Positions 18,224 through 28,362 of a stretch of 64,000 nucleotides of DNA are shown piece by piece. The notes below the pieces were generated by a model. It was not told the origin of the DNA, ran no database searches, and saw nothing but the letters and a program-made list of their open reading frames with translations. Origin of the DNA: Pseudomonas sp. ATCC 13867. Its GTDB lineage: Bacteria > Pseudomonadota > Gammaproteobacteria > Pseudomonadales > Pseudomonadaceae. A program made the position numbers and the translations under genes. The stretch lies in NCBI RefSeq assembly GCF_000349845.1, contig NC_020829.1, forward strand, positions 1,054,001 to 1,118,000, read 5' to 3'. Within the stretch, counting starts at the first letter, position 1, and each line of letters begins with the position of its first letter.

Positions 18224-19441
18224 TTATACGACGTTGCCCAGTTGGAAGATCGGAAGGTACATGGCGATGATCAGGCCGCCGACCAGTACGCCGAGCACGG
18301 CCATGATCATCGGCTCCATCAGTGTGGTCAGGTTGTCGACGGCGTTGTCGACCTCTTCCTCGTAGTAGTTGGCGACCTTGTCCAGCATGGAATCCAGTGA
18401 ACCGGACTCCTCGCCGATGGCCGCCATCTGGATGGCCATGCTGGGGAAGACGCCGGTGGTGCGCATGGAGAAGTTCAGTTGGGTACCGGAGGAGACGTCC
18501 TGTTTGATCCTGTTGACCGCATTGCGGAACACCACGTTGCCAGTGGCGCCGGAGACTGAGTCCAGCGCTTCTACTAGCGGTACGCCGGCGGCGAAGGTGG
18601 TGGACAGTGTGCGGGCGTAACGGGCGACCGAGGACTTGTAGAGGATGTCGCCGACAATGGGCAGTTTCAGTACACCACGATCCATTGAGTCTCTGAACTT
18701 TTCGGAGCGCCTGTGGAATTCTCTGAGGGTGAATGCCGCTGCGAACATGGCGATCAGGACAATAAACCACCATTGCTGCAACGCTTCCGAAATGGAAATG
18801 ACGAAGAGGGTGAAGGCCGGTAGTTCCGCGCCGAAGTTGGCGAATACCGACTGGAACTGCGGCACTACCTTGATCAACAAGATGGCTGACACAATGATGG
18901 CGACGACGACCACTGCAATGGGGTAGGTCATGGCCTTCTTGATCTTGGCCTTGAGCGACTCGGTCTTTTCCTTGTAGGTCGCCACGCGGTCGAGCAGGGT
19001 CTCCAGGGCGCCGGACTGTTCGCCGGCATCCACCAAGTTGCAGTATAGATCGTCGAAATATTGTGGCTTTTTGCGCAGGGAGTTGGCCAGGCTGTTACCG
19101 GCTGCGACCTCCTGCTTGATATCGTCCACCAGCTTACGCATGTTCGGATTGTCGAAGCCCTCACCGATGATGTCGAAGGACTGCAGCAGCGGAACGCCCG
19201 AGCCCATCATGGTCGCCATCTGCCGGGTGAACAGGGCGATGTCCATTGGCTTGATCGCCTTGCCCTTGCTCAGCAGTGAGATGCCTTTCTTGCGAACCTT
19301 GGTCGGGTTGATCCCCTGCTTGCGCAGTTGAGCCTTGACCAGCGCCGTGTTGGTCCCGGAAAGCTCCCCTTTGACTTTCCCGCCCTTGCGATCAGTGCCT
19401 TCCCAGGTAAAGACACTGGTCCTCAATGCTTTTTCCGCCAT
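18224..19441 (-). CDS. pilC: Type IV pilus inner-membrane platform protein
   Basis: 405 aa. Two T2SS-F domains (about 70-195 and 275-395) with three main membrane helices around 170-195, 225-245 and 375-400. Motifs FTRQMATMMGSGVPLLQSFD and ARTLSTTFAAGVPLVEALD mark the two repeats. It links the PilB and PilT motors to pilus assembly. pilB ends 3 bp before it. Confidence 0.96.
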   Translation of the reverse strand: MAEKALRTSVFTWEGTDRKGGKVKGELSGTNTALVKAQLRKQGINPTKVRKKGISLLSKGKAIKPMDIALFTRQMATMMGSGVPLLQSFDIIGEGFDNPNMRKLVDDIKQEVAAGNSLANSLRKKPQYFDDLYCNLVDAGEQSGALETLLDRVATYKEKTESLKAKIKKAMTYPIAVVVVAIIVSAILLIKVVPQFQSVFANFGAELPAFTLFVISISEALQQWWFIVLIAMFAAAFTLREFHRRSEKFRDSMDRGVLKLPIVGDILYKSSVARYARTLSTTFAAGVPLVEALDSVSGATGNVVFRNAVNRIKQDVSSGTQLNFSMRTTGVFPSMAIQMAAIGEESGSLDSMLDKVANYYEEEVDNAVDNLTTLMEPMIMAVLGVLVGGLIIAMYLPIFQLGNVV

Positions 19442-19444
19442 GGA

Positions 19445-21148
<1,704 letters not shown>

Positions 21149-21165
21149 AAGGAGGTAGCCGGAAG

Positions 21166-21270
21166 ATGGGTATTAAGCCTTATAACGCAGTTGGCAGGAC
21201 GTGCCAAATTCGACAGTGGGAGCTGTCAAAATTTGTCACTTCGTGCGTAATTTCGCTGCTGGTTGCCTGA
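21166..21270 (+). CDS. Possible 34-codon small ORF between pilB and pilA
   Basis: Reads [20 protein letters not shown].. to a TGA at 21270. AAGGAGG lies at 21149-21155 and GGAAG directly before the ATG, a good ribosome-binding context in an otherwise non-coding pilA upstream region. Codon use is unremarkable and no relative is known to me. It may be fortuitous, since the same bases overlap the pilB start on the other strand. Confidence 0.25.
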   Translation: MGIKPYNAVGRTCQIRQWELSKFVTSCVISLLVA

Positions 21271-21325
21271 AACTGTCTGCGGATACTGTATTTTTGGGTG
21301 TAGGAGTTCTGGCACGGAAGCTGCT
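21215..21325 (+). promoter_or_regulatory. pilA sigma-54 promoter with upstream PilR-like sites
   Basis: TGGCAC-GGAAG-CTGCT at 21310-21325 matches the RpoN -24/-12 pattern (GG and GC with correct spacing). Upstream, TGTC motifs occur in CTGTCAAAATTTGTCACTT (from about 21222) and AACTGTCTGC (about 21272), like the PilR sites of P. aeruginosa. Control by RpoN and the PilSR system is therefore likely. Confidence 0.75.
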
Positions 21326-21373
21326 TTCTCCAGGTCAGGTCTCAGGACCGCACCTAAAAACCTGGAGAGAATT

Positions 21374-21835
21374 ATGAACGCTCAAAAAGGCTTTACCCTG
21401 ATCGAACTGATGATCGTGGTTGCGATCATCGGCATCCTGGCCGCCATCGCGCTGCCGGCATACCAAGATTACACCGCCCGTGCCAAGGTTTCTGAGGTTG
21501 TACTGGCTGCTTCCGCTTGTCGCACCACTATTACTGAGGTTGTTCAATCCGCCACTACGCTGCCGGCAGCGAATGCCTGGGGGTGCGAGAGCTCTACTGC
21601 TACTTCTAAGTATGTTGCTAAGATCGAAACTGATGCCAATGGCGTGGTGAGTGTTACTGCGGGCACCGGCATCAACTCCGATGTTGATGGTAAGGTGCTG
21701 ACTTTGACCCCATCTTCCTCGGCTACTACTATTACTGCGCCTACTGCTGGTGGCACTATTAATCGCTGGGTTTGTGGCGATTCCTCTACCACCACTATTC
21801 CGCAAAAGTTCCTGCCGGGCTCCTGCCGCGGCTGA
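21374..21835 (+). CDS. pilA: Type IV major pilin
   Basis: 153 aa type IVa pilin. The leader MNAQKG is cut before Phe7, followed by the conserved helix [20 protein letters not shown] with Glu5 of the mature protein, then [14 protein letters not shown]. Four cysteines: Cys49, Cys71, and Cys134/Cys151, the last pair forming the D-loop disulfide. Stretches 112-128 and 137-143 are unusually rich in Ser and Thr. ATG 21374 has GGAGAG nearby. The base composition drops after the conserved N-terminal codons, as usual for exchangeable pilin alleles. Confidence 0.96.
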   Translation: MNAQKGFTLIELMIVVAIIGILAAIALPAYQDYTARAKVSEVVLAASACRTTITEVVQSATTLPAANAWGCESSTATSKYVAKIETDANGVVSVTAGTGINSDVDGKVLTLTPSSSATTITAPTAGGTINRWVCGDSSTTTIPQKFLPGSCRG

Positions 21836-21853
21836 TAGCCAGTTGGTGTGAAG

Positions 21854-21888
21854 GAAACCCCGGTCTCTCCGGGGTTTCTTTTTTGTTT
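21854..21888 (+). terminator. pilA terminator
   Basis: GAAACCCCGG (21854-21863), loop TCTCT, CCGGGGTTTC (21869-21878) and a long T run. Any expression of the next genes from the pilA promoter must pass this terminator. Confidence 0.9.
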
Positions 21889-21926
21889 TTTCGTCGGTTA
21901 TTGGCTGTAAAGATCGAGTCTTGAGT

Positions 21927-23852
21927 ATGAGTGAGCTTCGTGACATGGACGTGGCGCATCGGTCACCATTAATCAACAAGATTGCCTTCGGGATTTTGGC
22001 AGTCTCGCTTCTGCTTGTTCTGCGTCCGTATTCCGGTATCCGGCATGATGCCATCCTGTATCTGGGACAAGGGTTCCTGAGATGGCAGCCCAGTGAGTTT
22101 TCTCATGATCTTTTCTTCGCTTATGGTGGGCAGGCCGAATTTACCGTTTTTCCACAACTCCTAGCTTGGTTGCTGAAGCACTTTTCTGTTGCAGATATAT
22201 TCATCGTTGCAACATTTCTGGGGCGAGTCCTTTATCTGGTCGCCGCCGGGCTGCTAGTCCGAGCCCTCTTTCGTGAAAACGGTGTGCGTACTCAGGTGTA
22301 TGCGCTATTGGCGGTGCTAGCGCTGCCGTCGGTATATGGTGGTTTCCTAGTATTCAGCTACAGTGAGCCTTTTTTTACCGGTAGAACACTGGCCGAGCCA
22401 TTGGGGCTGATGGCGCTTGCTGCGCTGTTGTCAGGGCGTTGGCTAATTTGTACCGTCCTATGGCTTATGGCGGCGCTTCTCCATCCCTTGCAAGCCCTGG
22501 CTGTTTGGATCGTGATCTGGTTCTGGCTAGTACTTCAGAATAGGCGCTGGTTGCTGTTGTTGATTCCGGTTGTGCTGGTGCTGTTACTTGCCGCATTGGG
22601 AGTTAAGAGCCTTGCTTTCATCGCTCTTAAGTATGATGCGGAGTGGTACTCATGGATTGCGAGCCCAAATAGAAACGTATTCATGCTCAAGTGGCCCGTC
22701 AAGTCCTGGATGGCGCTGCTGTCGGATAGTTTCCTTCTGGTTCTTTCCATTCAGTATTTTTCCGGGCGCTTGCAGGTCTTCGCCAAAGCGGTGTTTTTGG
22801 CGCTGATCTGCTCCTGCCTCGCGAGTATCGTGCTGGCGGACCTCATGCGGCTTGCATTCATGACCAGCCTTCAGTTGTGGCGGGTCCAATGGGTGGCCCA
22901 CTGGTTTGCGATGGCTGCGCTGCCTTTGCTGGCCTGGAGTATCTATAACCGGGAGTACGGGCGTGAGCGACTCTTGTTGCTAGTGGCCTGTGTGGTCTGG
23001 GCGATGCCGGCCGGACAGATTAGTCCTTCACCGTGGTTGGTTGCCCTGGTTATTCCGTTGTTTGTGTTCTGGGGAGCGTTGGTTCGAAAGGCGCGCCCAG
23101 CATTTTCGCGAGCAATGATTATTTTTGTTGCTCTTGGGCTCATGCTCGGCCTTCTGCTGATGATAGTCACCACAGTGACGGCATTTTTGAAGCAGGGGGC
23201 GGACCTGGGAAGCTTTCGACTGGACTCGATACTCTTGGGCCACCCGCTGGTCCTTGCTCTGCTGTTGCTGGGGGGGATGCGTGCTTGGGGGCGTCCGAGT
23301 GGAGCATTCAAGGGGGTGCTACTTTGTGGCTTGAGTGCGTCACTCATCTATTCCCTCTATAGCTGGGACAGTCGAAGCATCTGGAATCGTTACGTTGAAG
23401 AGCGTGCAGGCGAGTCCAATCCCTTCGGTGTGCAGTTGGAGCGTGGCGCACAGGTCTACTGGGAGAAAGAGTTGTTGGCCCCTTGGTTGCTCCTGCGACG
23501 GGCAAGCTATTTCAGTGAAGAGCAGCAGGCCGGGTTGCTGTTCGAGCGTAAAACGGCTGAGGAAGCATATCGGCGCAAGATGATTTTACAGCGCTTGGCA
23601 GTGCAGGCCGAATTTTGTAATGCAATAGGGGTGGTGACCGGTCAGGTGGATAGCTGCTCGTTGGATATATACGCCGTACGCGATATGTGTATATCTGCTG
23701 GTCATGAGCTCTCTTATATTGTACTGCAGACCGAGTTGGCAGTTCCGGAGTTGGGGTGGTGGATGGTCCCTAAACATAACAAGGAAGGCCAGGACATTAC
23801 CTTTCATCTGTATAGCTGTAGCGGGGTTCTGGAAAATGTTGTCCGAAAATAA
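21927..23852 (+). CDS. GT-C-like polytopic membrane protein, candidate pilin glycosyltransferase
   Basis: 641 aa with roughly 12-13 membrane helices and a C-terminal periplasmic-looking domain from about residue 470. The first external loop contains acidic residues (RHDAILYLGQG and FSHDLFFAYG), as in GT-C enzymes that use polyprenyl-phosphate sugars. It lies directly after pilA and before tRNA-Thr, the place where P. aeruginosa strains carry pilin accessory genes such as tfpO or tfpW; TfpW is a GT-C arabinosyltransferase. No Wzy_C-type signature of TfpO was seen. ATG 21927 is chosen over TTG 21921. Lower GC than the core genes. Function is inferred from position and topology, not from a clear match. 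Confidence 0.6.
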   Translation: MSELRDMDVAHRSPLINKIAFGILAVSLLLVLRPYSGIRHDAILYLGQGFLRWQPSEFSHDLFFAYGGQAEFTVFPQLLAWLLKHFSVADIFIVATFLGRVLYLVAAGLLVRALFRENGVRTQVYALLAVLALPSVYGGFLVFSYSEPFFTGRTLAEPLGLMALAALLSGRWLICTVLWLMAALLHPLQALAVWIVIWFWLVLQNRRWLLLLIPVVLVLLLAALGVKSLAFIALKYDAEWYSWIASPNRNVFMLKWPVKSWMALLSDSFLLVLSIQYFSGRLQVFAKAVFLALICSCLASIVLADLMRLAFMTSLQLWRVQWVAHWFAMAALPLLAWSIYNREYGRERLLLLVACVVWAMPAGQISPSPWLVALVIPLFVFWGALVRKARPAFSRAMIIFVALGLMLGLLLMIVTTVTAFLKQGADLGSFRLDSILLGHPLVLALLLLGGMRAWGRPSGAFKGVLLCGLSASLIYSLYSWDSRSIWNRYVEERAGESNPFGVQLERGAQVYWEKELLAPWLLLRRASYFSEEQQAGLLFERKTAEEAYRRKMILQRLAVQAEFCNAIGVVTGQVDSCSLDIYAVRDMCISAGHELSYIVLQTELAVPELGWWMVPKHNKEGQDITFHLYSCSGVLENVVRK

Positions 23853-24321
23853 ATGGCCAGGAAGGCCAGCGTATAAATCGGTAAATCATATTGCTGCACG
23901 ATTGATGGAGCCGCTTCGATATTTCCTTGTCTCGCTGGTCGCGTTGTTATGTGATATTGCAACTTTTTCACTGTGTATTCGGGTCTTCAGTCACTCCATG
24001 AACGCCGCCGTAGTTACCAGTTTTCTGGTTGGTGTGCTTGTAGCCTATTTCTTGAGCGTGCTTTGGGTCTTCCCAACCCGGGTTCTTAGAAGAAGCCCGA
24101 TGCTGGAGTTTCTGATCTTCATGGCTTTGGGTGTCTGTGGCGCCTGTGTGGCAAGAGGGATGCTTTACCTGGGAACGGAGCTTTGGAGCTTGAATCCGGA
24201 GCTCGTCAAGCTGGCAGCAGCAGTGGTCAGCTTCATCCTTAATTTCTTGCTCCGTAAGTATGTGCTTTTCGGAGGCAGAGAAGCGCTCGCCACTCAGGAC
24301 GGTGTCCTTCATGTCAAATAA
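23836..24321 (+). CDS. GtrA-like small membrane protein
   Basis: 161 aa from ATG 23836, which overlaps the previous gene by 17 bp; ATG 23905 (138 aa) is the alternative and begins at the conserved part. Four membrane helices with the GtrA pattern ([19 protein letters not shown], then [14 protein letters not shown], and [14 protein letters not shown] at the end). GtrA proteins are thought to help move polyprenyl-phosphate sugars across the inner membrane. Together with the GT-C-like protein this suggests supply of a lipid-linked sugar in the periplasm. Confidence 0.75.
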   Translation: MLSENKWPGRPAYKSVNHIAARLMEPLRYFLVSLVALLCDIATFSLCIRVFSHSMNAAVVTSFLVGVLVAYFLSVLWVFPTRVLRRSPMLEFLIFMALGVCGACVARGMLYLGTELWSLNPELVKLAAAVVSFILNFLLRKYVLFGGREALATQDGVLHVK

Positions 24322-25855
24322 TAAAGTGGTCATAGTGGGTGCTGGGCCCGCCGGACTTACAGCTGCATTGGAGCTACAAGAGTCCGGGTTTACAGATATC
24401 ACCATCATCGAGGCGGATAATCTGGTCGGTGGTATTTCTCGTACTGTCCAGTACAAGGGGAATCGCATCGATATCGGTGGGCACCGATTCTTCTCGAAGT
24501 CCGATTGGGTCATGCGCTGGTGGCAAGATGTCATGCCGCTTGCCGATGGTGAGGGGGCTGCAGATACCTTGTTGCAGTATCAGGGTAAATCCAGTGCCCT
24601 GCCTATTCATGCGGTAGCTTCGCGGGAGCAGGATCCGGATAGCGTAATGTTGCTGCGGGATCGCTTGTCCAGAATCTACTTCGGCAAGCAGTTCTTCGAC
24701 TATCCGCTGAAGCTGAATCTGGACAGTCTGCGCAAGCTGGGGTTGGTGAAAGTCTTCACCTACGGGCTCAGTTACGTGGCGGCGAAGTTGCGTCCGGTCA
24801 AGCCGGAGGTTTCCCTGCAGGATTTCCTGATCAACCGATTCGGGGAGAAGCTGTACCGCCAGTTCTTCAAGGAGTACACGGAAAAGGTCTGGGGCGTTAG
24901 TTGTGATGAAATCAGTGCAGAATGGGGGGGGCAACGTATCAAGAGCCTGTCCATCCTCGGAGCCTTGGCCCATGCATTGAAGAAGATGCTTGGCCTTGAA
25001 GGCAAGGCGGCCCACACCTCTCTGATTGAGCGGTTCATTTATCCCAAGTTCGGCCCGGGGCAGATGTGGGAGCAGGTGGCTGCGAGTTTTGTCGCCGCTG
25101 GTGGACGGTTGGAGATGAATAGCCGGGTGGTGGATATCGGTTATTCCGGGGAGCTCGTGGAGTCCGTGGGATTTGTCGATGCCAATGGTGATTTCCACCG
25201 TCTGGAGTGCGATCAGGTCATTTCGACGATGCCGATCAAGGACCTGGTGGCTGCGTCTCGGGATCGCTTCTCCGTTGAGGCTCGAGGTGTTGCGAAAACG
25301 CTGCAGTACAGGGATTTCATCACCGTCGGGCTGCTCTATGCCCGGGAAGACCTGGTCAGGACGCTGAATGACAATTGGATCTACATCCAAGAGCCCGGAG
25401 TGAAAGTTGGGCGGGTGCAGATATTCAACAATTGGAGCCCCTACATGGTGGCCGACCAGAATACGGTATGGCTCGGGCTTGAGTTCTTCTGCAAGGAAAC
25501 CGACAGCCTATGGCTGATGGACGATGATGCCTTGAGAGCGCTGGCGCAGAAGGAAATGTGTGAAATCGGTCTGGTAAGTGCGGCCCAGGCCATTGACTCC
25601 GTGGCAATCAGAGTGCCCAAGGCGTATCCCGGATATTTCGGTGAGGCGTACAAACGATTCGACGTCCTTCGCAAGGAACTGGATGAAGTGCGAAATCTCT
25701 TCCTTGTCGGACGTAATGGCATGCATCGCTACAACAATCAGGACCACTCCATGCTGACGGCCAAGGAAGCGGTTGAACAGATCGTCTCCGGGCAAGTCGA
25801 CAAGGAGCGGATCTGGGCCATCAATGTGGATGACGAGTATCACGAGGAAAAGTAG
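24311..25855 (+). CDS. FAD/NAD(P)-dependent oxidoreductase, amine-oxidase / UDP-galactopyranose mutase-like fold
   Basis: 514 aa. N-terminal dinucleotide-binding motif [17 protein letters not shown], then [19 protein letters not shown], which resembles the substrate/FAD loop of protoporphyrinogen-oxidase and UDP-Gal mutase relatives. C-terminal FAD motif [23 protein letters not shown] 24311 overlaps the gtrA-like stop by 11 bp, so the three genes after pilA are one unit. Relatives often sit in polysaccharide clusters; the substrate may be a nucleotide- or lipid-linked sugar. True mutase activity cannot be told by eye. Confidence 0.7.
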   Translation: MSNNKVVIVGAGPAGLTAALELQESGFTDITIIEADNLVGGISRTVQYKGNRIDIGGHRFFSKSDWVMRWWQDVMPLADGEGAADTLLQYQGKSSALPIHAVASREQDPDSVMLLRDRLSRIYFGKQFFDYPLKLNLDSLRKLGLVKVFTYGLSYVAAKLRPVKPEVSLQDFLINRFGEKLYRQFFKEYTEKVWGVSCDEISAEWGGQRIKSLSILGALAHALKKMLGLEGKAAHTSLIERFIYPKFGPGQMWEQVAASFVAAGGRLEMNSRVVDIGYSGELVESVGFVDANGDFHRLECDQVISTMPIKDLVAASRDRFSVEARGVAKTLQYRDFITVGLLYAREDLVRTLNDNWIYIQEPGVKVGRVQIFNNWSPYMVADQNTVWLGLEFFCKETDSLWLMDDDALRALAQKEMCEIGLVSAAQAIDSVAIRVPKAYPGYFGEAYKRFDVLRKELDEVRNLFLVGRNGMHRYNNQDHSMLTAKEAVEQIVSGQVDKERIWAINVDDEYHEEK

Positions 25856-25952
25856 TTACCGGACAGGGGCTCTTGCTGCCAGAAGCCCATGCCCCTGCAG
25901 TGTGAAGGGCGTGTTGCTTGCGCACTTTTCCACTGATACAGTGCGCTCCGCC

Positions 25953-26028
25953 GCCGGTGTAGCTCAGTCGGTAGAGCAGCTCATTCGTAATGAGAAGGTC
26001 GGGGGTTCGATTCCTCTTACCGGCACCA
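25953..26028 (+). tRNA. tRNA-Thr (CGT anticodon)
   Basis: 76 nt with encoded CCA. Acceptor GCCGGTG pairs with TACCGGC, D arm GCTCAGTCGGTAGAGC, anticodon loop TTCGTAA giving CGT, T loop TTCGATT. The first pair of the anticodon stem (G27-A43) is mismatched and the T stem has two G-U pairs. In P. aeruginosa this tRNA marks the right border of the variable pilA region. Confidence 0.96.
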
Positions 26029-26036
26029 GCCTCAAC

Positions 26037-26066
26037 AAAAAGCCCTGCAATTGCGGGGCTTTTTGT
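26037..26066. terminator. Intrinsic terminator after tRNA-Thr
   Basis: AAAAAGCCC (26037-26045), 10-nt loop, GGGCTTTTT (26056-26064). Symmetric A/T flanks let it serve the tRNA and the convergent galE. Confidence 0.85.
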
Positions 26067-26082
26067 TTTCTGTCATCCGGGA

Positions 26083-27099
26083 TCAGGTGTAGCCGTTGGG
26101 ATTCCGGCTTTGCCAGTTCCAGGCATCGCGGCACATATCTTCAATCGTGCGGGTCGCGGACCAGCGCAGCTCCCTGGTAGCTAGCGCCGGCTCGGCGTGG
26201 TAACTGGCGATGTCGCCGTCGCGCCGGGGAAGGAACTGGAAGGGGAGGGCGTGGCCGCAGGCCTTTTCATAGGCCCGGATGATTTCAAGCACGCTGTAGC
26301 CGCGGCCAGTTCCGAGATTGAAGACCTTCGCGCCGCTAGCTCCATCCAGCCAGCGCAGGGCGCAGAGGTGGGCGTGGGCCAGGTCGCATACATGCAGGTA
26401 GTCACGCATGCCAGTGCCATCCGGAGTGGGATAGTCGTTGCCGAAAATCCGGATTTTGGGCTGCTTGCCGGCTGCAACCTGGGAGACGTACGGCATCAGG
26501 TTGTTCGGAACGCCACAGGGGTCTTCGCCAATCTGCCCGCATGCATGGGCGCCGACGGGGTTGAAGTAGCGCAGAATGGCGATTTTCCATTGCGGGTCGG
26601 CGTGGGCGATGTCGCGCAGGGCAATCTCCGCCATGAGTTTCGACTGGCCATAGGGGCTGGCCGGGGCGGTGGGGGCGTCCTCGCGGATCGGGCTCTGGGC
26701 CGTCAAGCCATAGACGGTGGCCGAGGAACTATAGATGAAGTGCTTCACACGATGGCGCTGCATGGCCTGGCACAGGGCAACGGTGCCGCCAAAGTTGGTC
26801 TGGTAGTAGGCGATGGGGGCAGCGACCGATTCCGCGACAGACTTGAGGCCTGCGAGGTGGATGGTCGCACTGAGCTCGTATGTGCTGAAAATGTGGTCGA
26901 GTATGGCTTCGTCGCGAACATCGCCTTCGATGAAGGGGATGTGCTGGCCAGTGAGTTGCTCGATGCGCTGCAGCGGAGTGGTCGAGCTATTGCTCAGGTT
27001 GTCGAGCACCACGGGTTGGTAGCCCTGCTCGATCAGTTCCAGGCAGATGTGCGAGCCAATGTAACCGCAGCCCCCGGTCAACAGAATTCGCTTCGCCAT
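26083..27099 (-). CDS. galE: UDP-glucose 4-epimerase
   Basis: 338 aa extended SDR that interconverts UDP-Glc and UDP-Gal. NAD motif LLTGGCGYIGSH at the N terminus, catalytic Ser-Thr segment YSSSATVYG, and active-site YGQSK. Length and C-terminal region (YSVLEIIRAYEKACG..) are normal. It lies between tRNA-Thr and nadC, where I do not recall a galE in P. aeruginosa PAO1. It may supply sugar nucleotides to the pilin accessory genes or to LPS. Confidence 0.93.
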   Translation of the reverse strand: MAKRILLTGGCGYIGSHICLELIEQGYQPVVLDNLSNSSTTPLQRIEQLTGQHIPFIEGDVRDEAILDHIFSTYELSATIHLAGLKSVAESVAAPIAYYQTNFGGTVALCQAMQRHRVKHFIYSSSATVYGLTAQSPIREDAPTAPASPYGQSKLMAEIALRDIAHADPQWKIAILRYFNPVGAHACGQIGEDPCGVPNNLMPYVSQVAAGKQPKIRIFGNDYPTPDGTGMRDYLHVCDLAHAHLCALRWLDGASGAKVFNLGTGRGYSVLEIIRAYEKACGHALPFQFLPRRDGDIASYHAEPALATRELRWSATRTIEDMCRDAWNWQSRNPNGYT

Positions 27100-27228
27100 G
27101 TTCGCGCTGTACTCCCTTCACTCGCCTGTCGATTCGAACGCGACTGATTATGTCAGACGCGGCCGAATTGGGACCATTGAGGTCGGCGTGACCGAGTCGG
27201 CGAACCGGGACTCCATCACGAGCAGGAG

Positions 27229-28077
27229 TCAGGGGCTCAGCCGCATCGACAGATCCAGCGCCGTGACGTCCTTGGTCAGGGTGCCGATGGAGATGTAGTC
27301 CACCCCCGTTTCGGCGACGCTGCGCAGGGTCGCCTCGGTGATGCCGCCGGAGGCTTCCAGCCTGGCGCGGCCGGCGGTGAGGGCGACGGCGGTGCGCATG
27401 TCGTCCAGGCTCAGTTCGTCGAGCATGATGATGTCGGCGCCGGCATCCAGGGCCTGGCGCAGTTCGGCGAGGTCTTCCACTTCGATTTCCACCGGCTTGC
27501 CGGGCGCGATGCGCTGGGCGGTGGCGATGGCCTGGGCGATGCCGCCGCAGGCGGCGATGTGGTTTTCCTTGATCAGGAAGGCGTCGTACAGGCCGATCCG
27601 GTGGTTGTGGCAGCCGCCGCAGGTGATCGCGTACTTCTGCGCCAGGCGCAGGCCGGGCAGGGTCTTGCGGGTGTCGAGCAGCTTCACGCCGGTGCCGTCG
27701 ACCAGGTCGGCGTAGTGGCGGGCGCGGGTGGCGGTGCCGGAGAGCAGCTGGAGGAAGTTCAGGGCGCTGCGCTCGCCGGTGAGCAGGGCGCGGGCCGGGC
27801 CTTCGAGGGTGAACAAGGTCTGGTCGGCGCTGACCCGGTCGCCATCGCGGGCCTGCCATTTCACCTGGACGCGGGGATCGACCTGGCGGAAGACCTCGTC
27901 GACCCAGGCGCTGCCGGCCACGGTGGCGTTCTCGCGGGTGATGATGCGCGCGGAAGCGTCGCGCTCGGCGGGAATCAGTTGGGCGGTGATGTCGCCGCTG
28001 CCGACGTCTTCGGCCAGGGCGGCGCGGACGTTGGCCTGGATTTCCCCGGAAAGCTCGGCGAGGGTGAGGTTCGGCAT
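27229..28077 (-). CDS. nadC: Quinolinate phosphoribosyltransferase (decarboxylating)
   Basis: 282 aa, converts quinolinate and PRPP to nicotinate mononucleotide in NAD synthesis. Family motifs: [38 protein letters not shown], and the C-terminal [18 protein letters not shown]. Single gene; its neighbour on the left is galE and on the right, divergently, the DUF1631 gene. Confidence 0.95.
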   Translation of the reverse strand: MPNLTLAELSGEIQANVRAALAEDVGSGDITAQLIPAERDASARIITRENATVAGSAWVDEVFRQVDPRVQVKWQARDGDRVSADQTLFTLEGPARALLTGERSALNFLQLLSGTATRARHYADLVDGTGVKLLDTRKTLPGLRLAQKYAITCGGCHNHRIGLYDAFLIKENHIAACGGIAQAIATAQRIAPGKPVEIEVEDLAELRQALDAGADIIMLDELSLDDMRTAVALTAGRARLEASGGITEATLRSVAETGVDYISIGTLTKDVTALDLSMRLSP

Positions 28078-28221
28078 GGAGGACTCCTGTTCGCAGTGCC
28101 GGGATTATACGGTCGACGGAACTTTGCGGGTATCGATTGGCGTTGTCGGGCGGTGAATCGTCTGTCAGACAAGCGGCATCTAAATCGACGTGAATTTCTT
28201 CAAGAATGCGAGAAATGACTC

Positions 28222-28249
28222 TTGGTTGTTCAAAAAGCTTCCCTATAAT
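28222..28249 (+). promoter_or_regulatory. Sigma-70 type promoter of the DUF1631 gene
   Basis: TTGGTT (28222-28227), 16-bp spacer, perfect TATAAT (28244-28249), in an AT-rich stretch 114 bp upstream of the start codon. Confidence 0.65.
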
Positions 28250-28362
28250 GATGCGGAAATTTCCTACTTTTTGACGCCACGAATTTGACGTTACGGATGA
28301 CGCCTCGATGACTGTTGGTACCGCCAGCCAGCCCCGCCAGGGCTGACGGCAGGAGACTTGCG

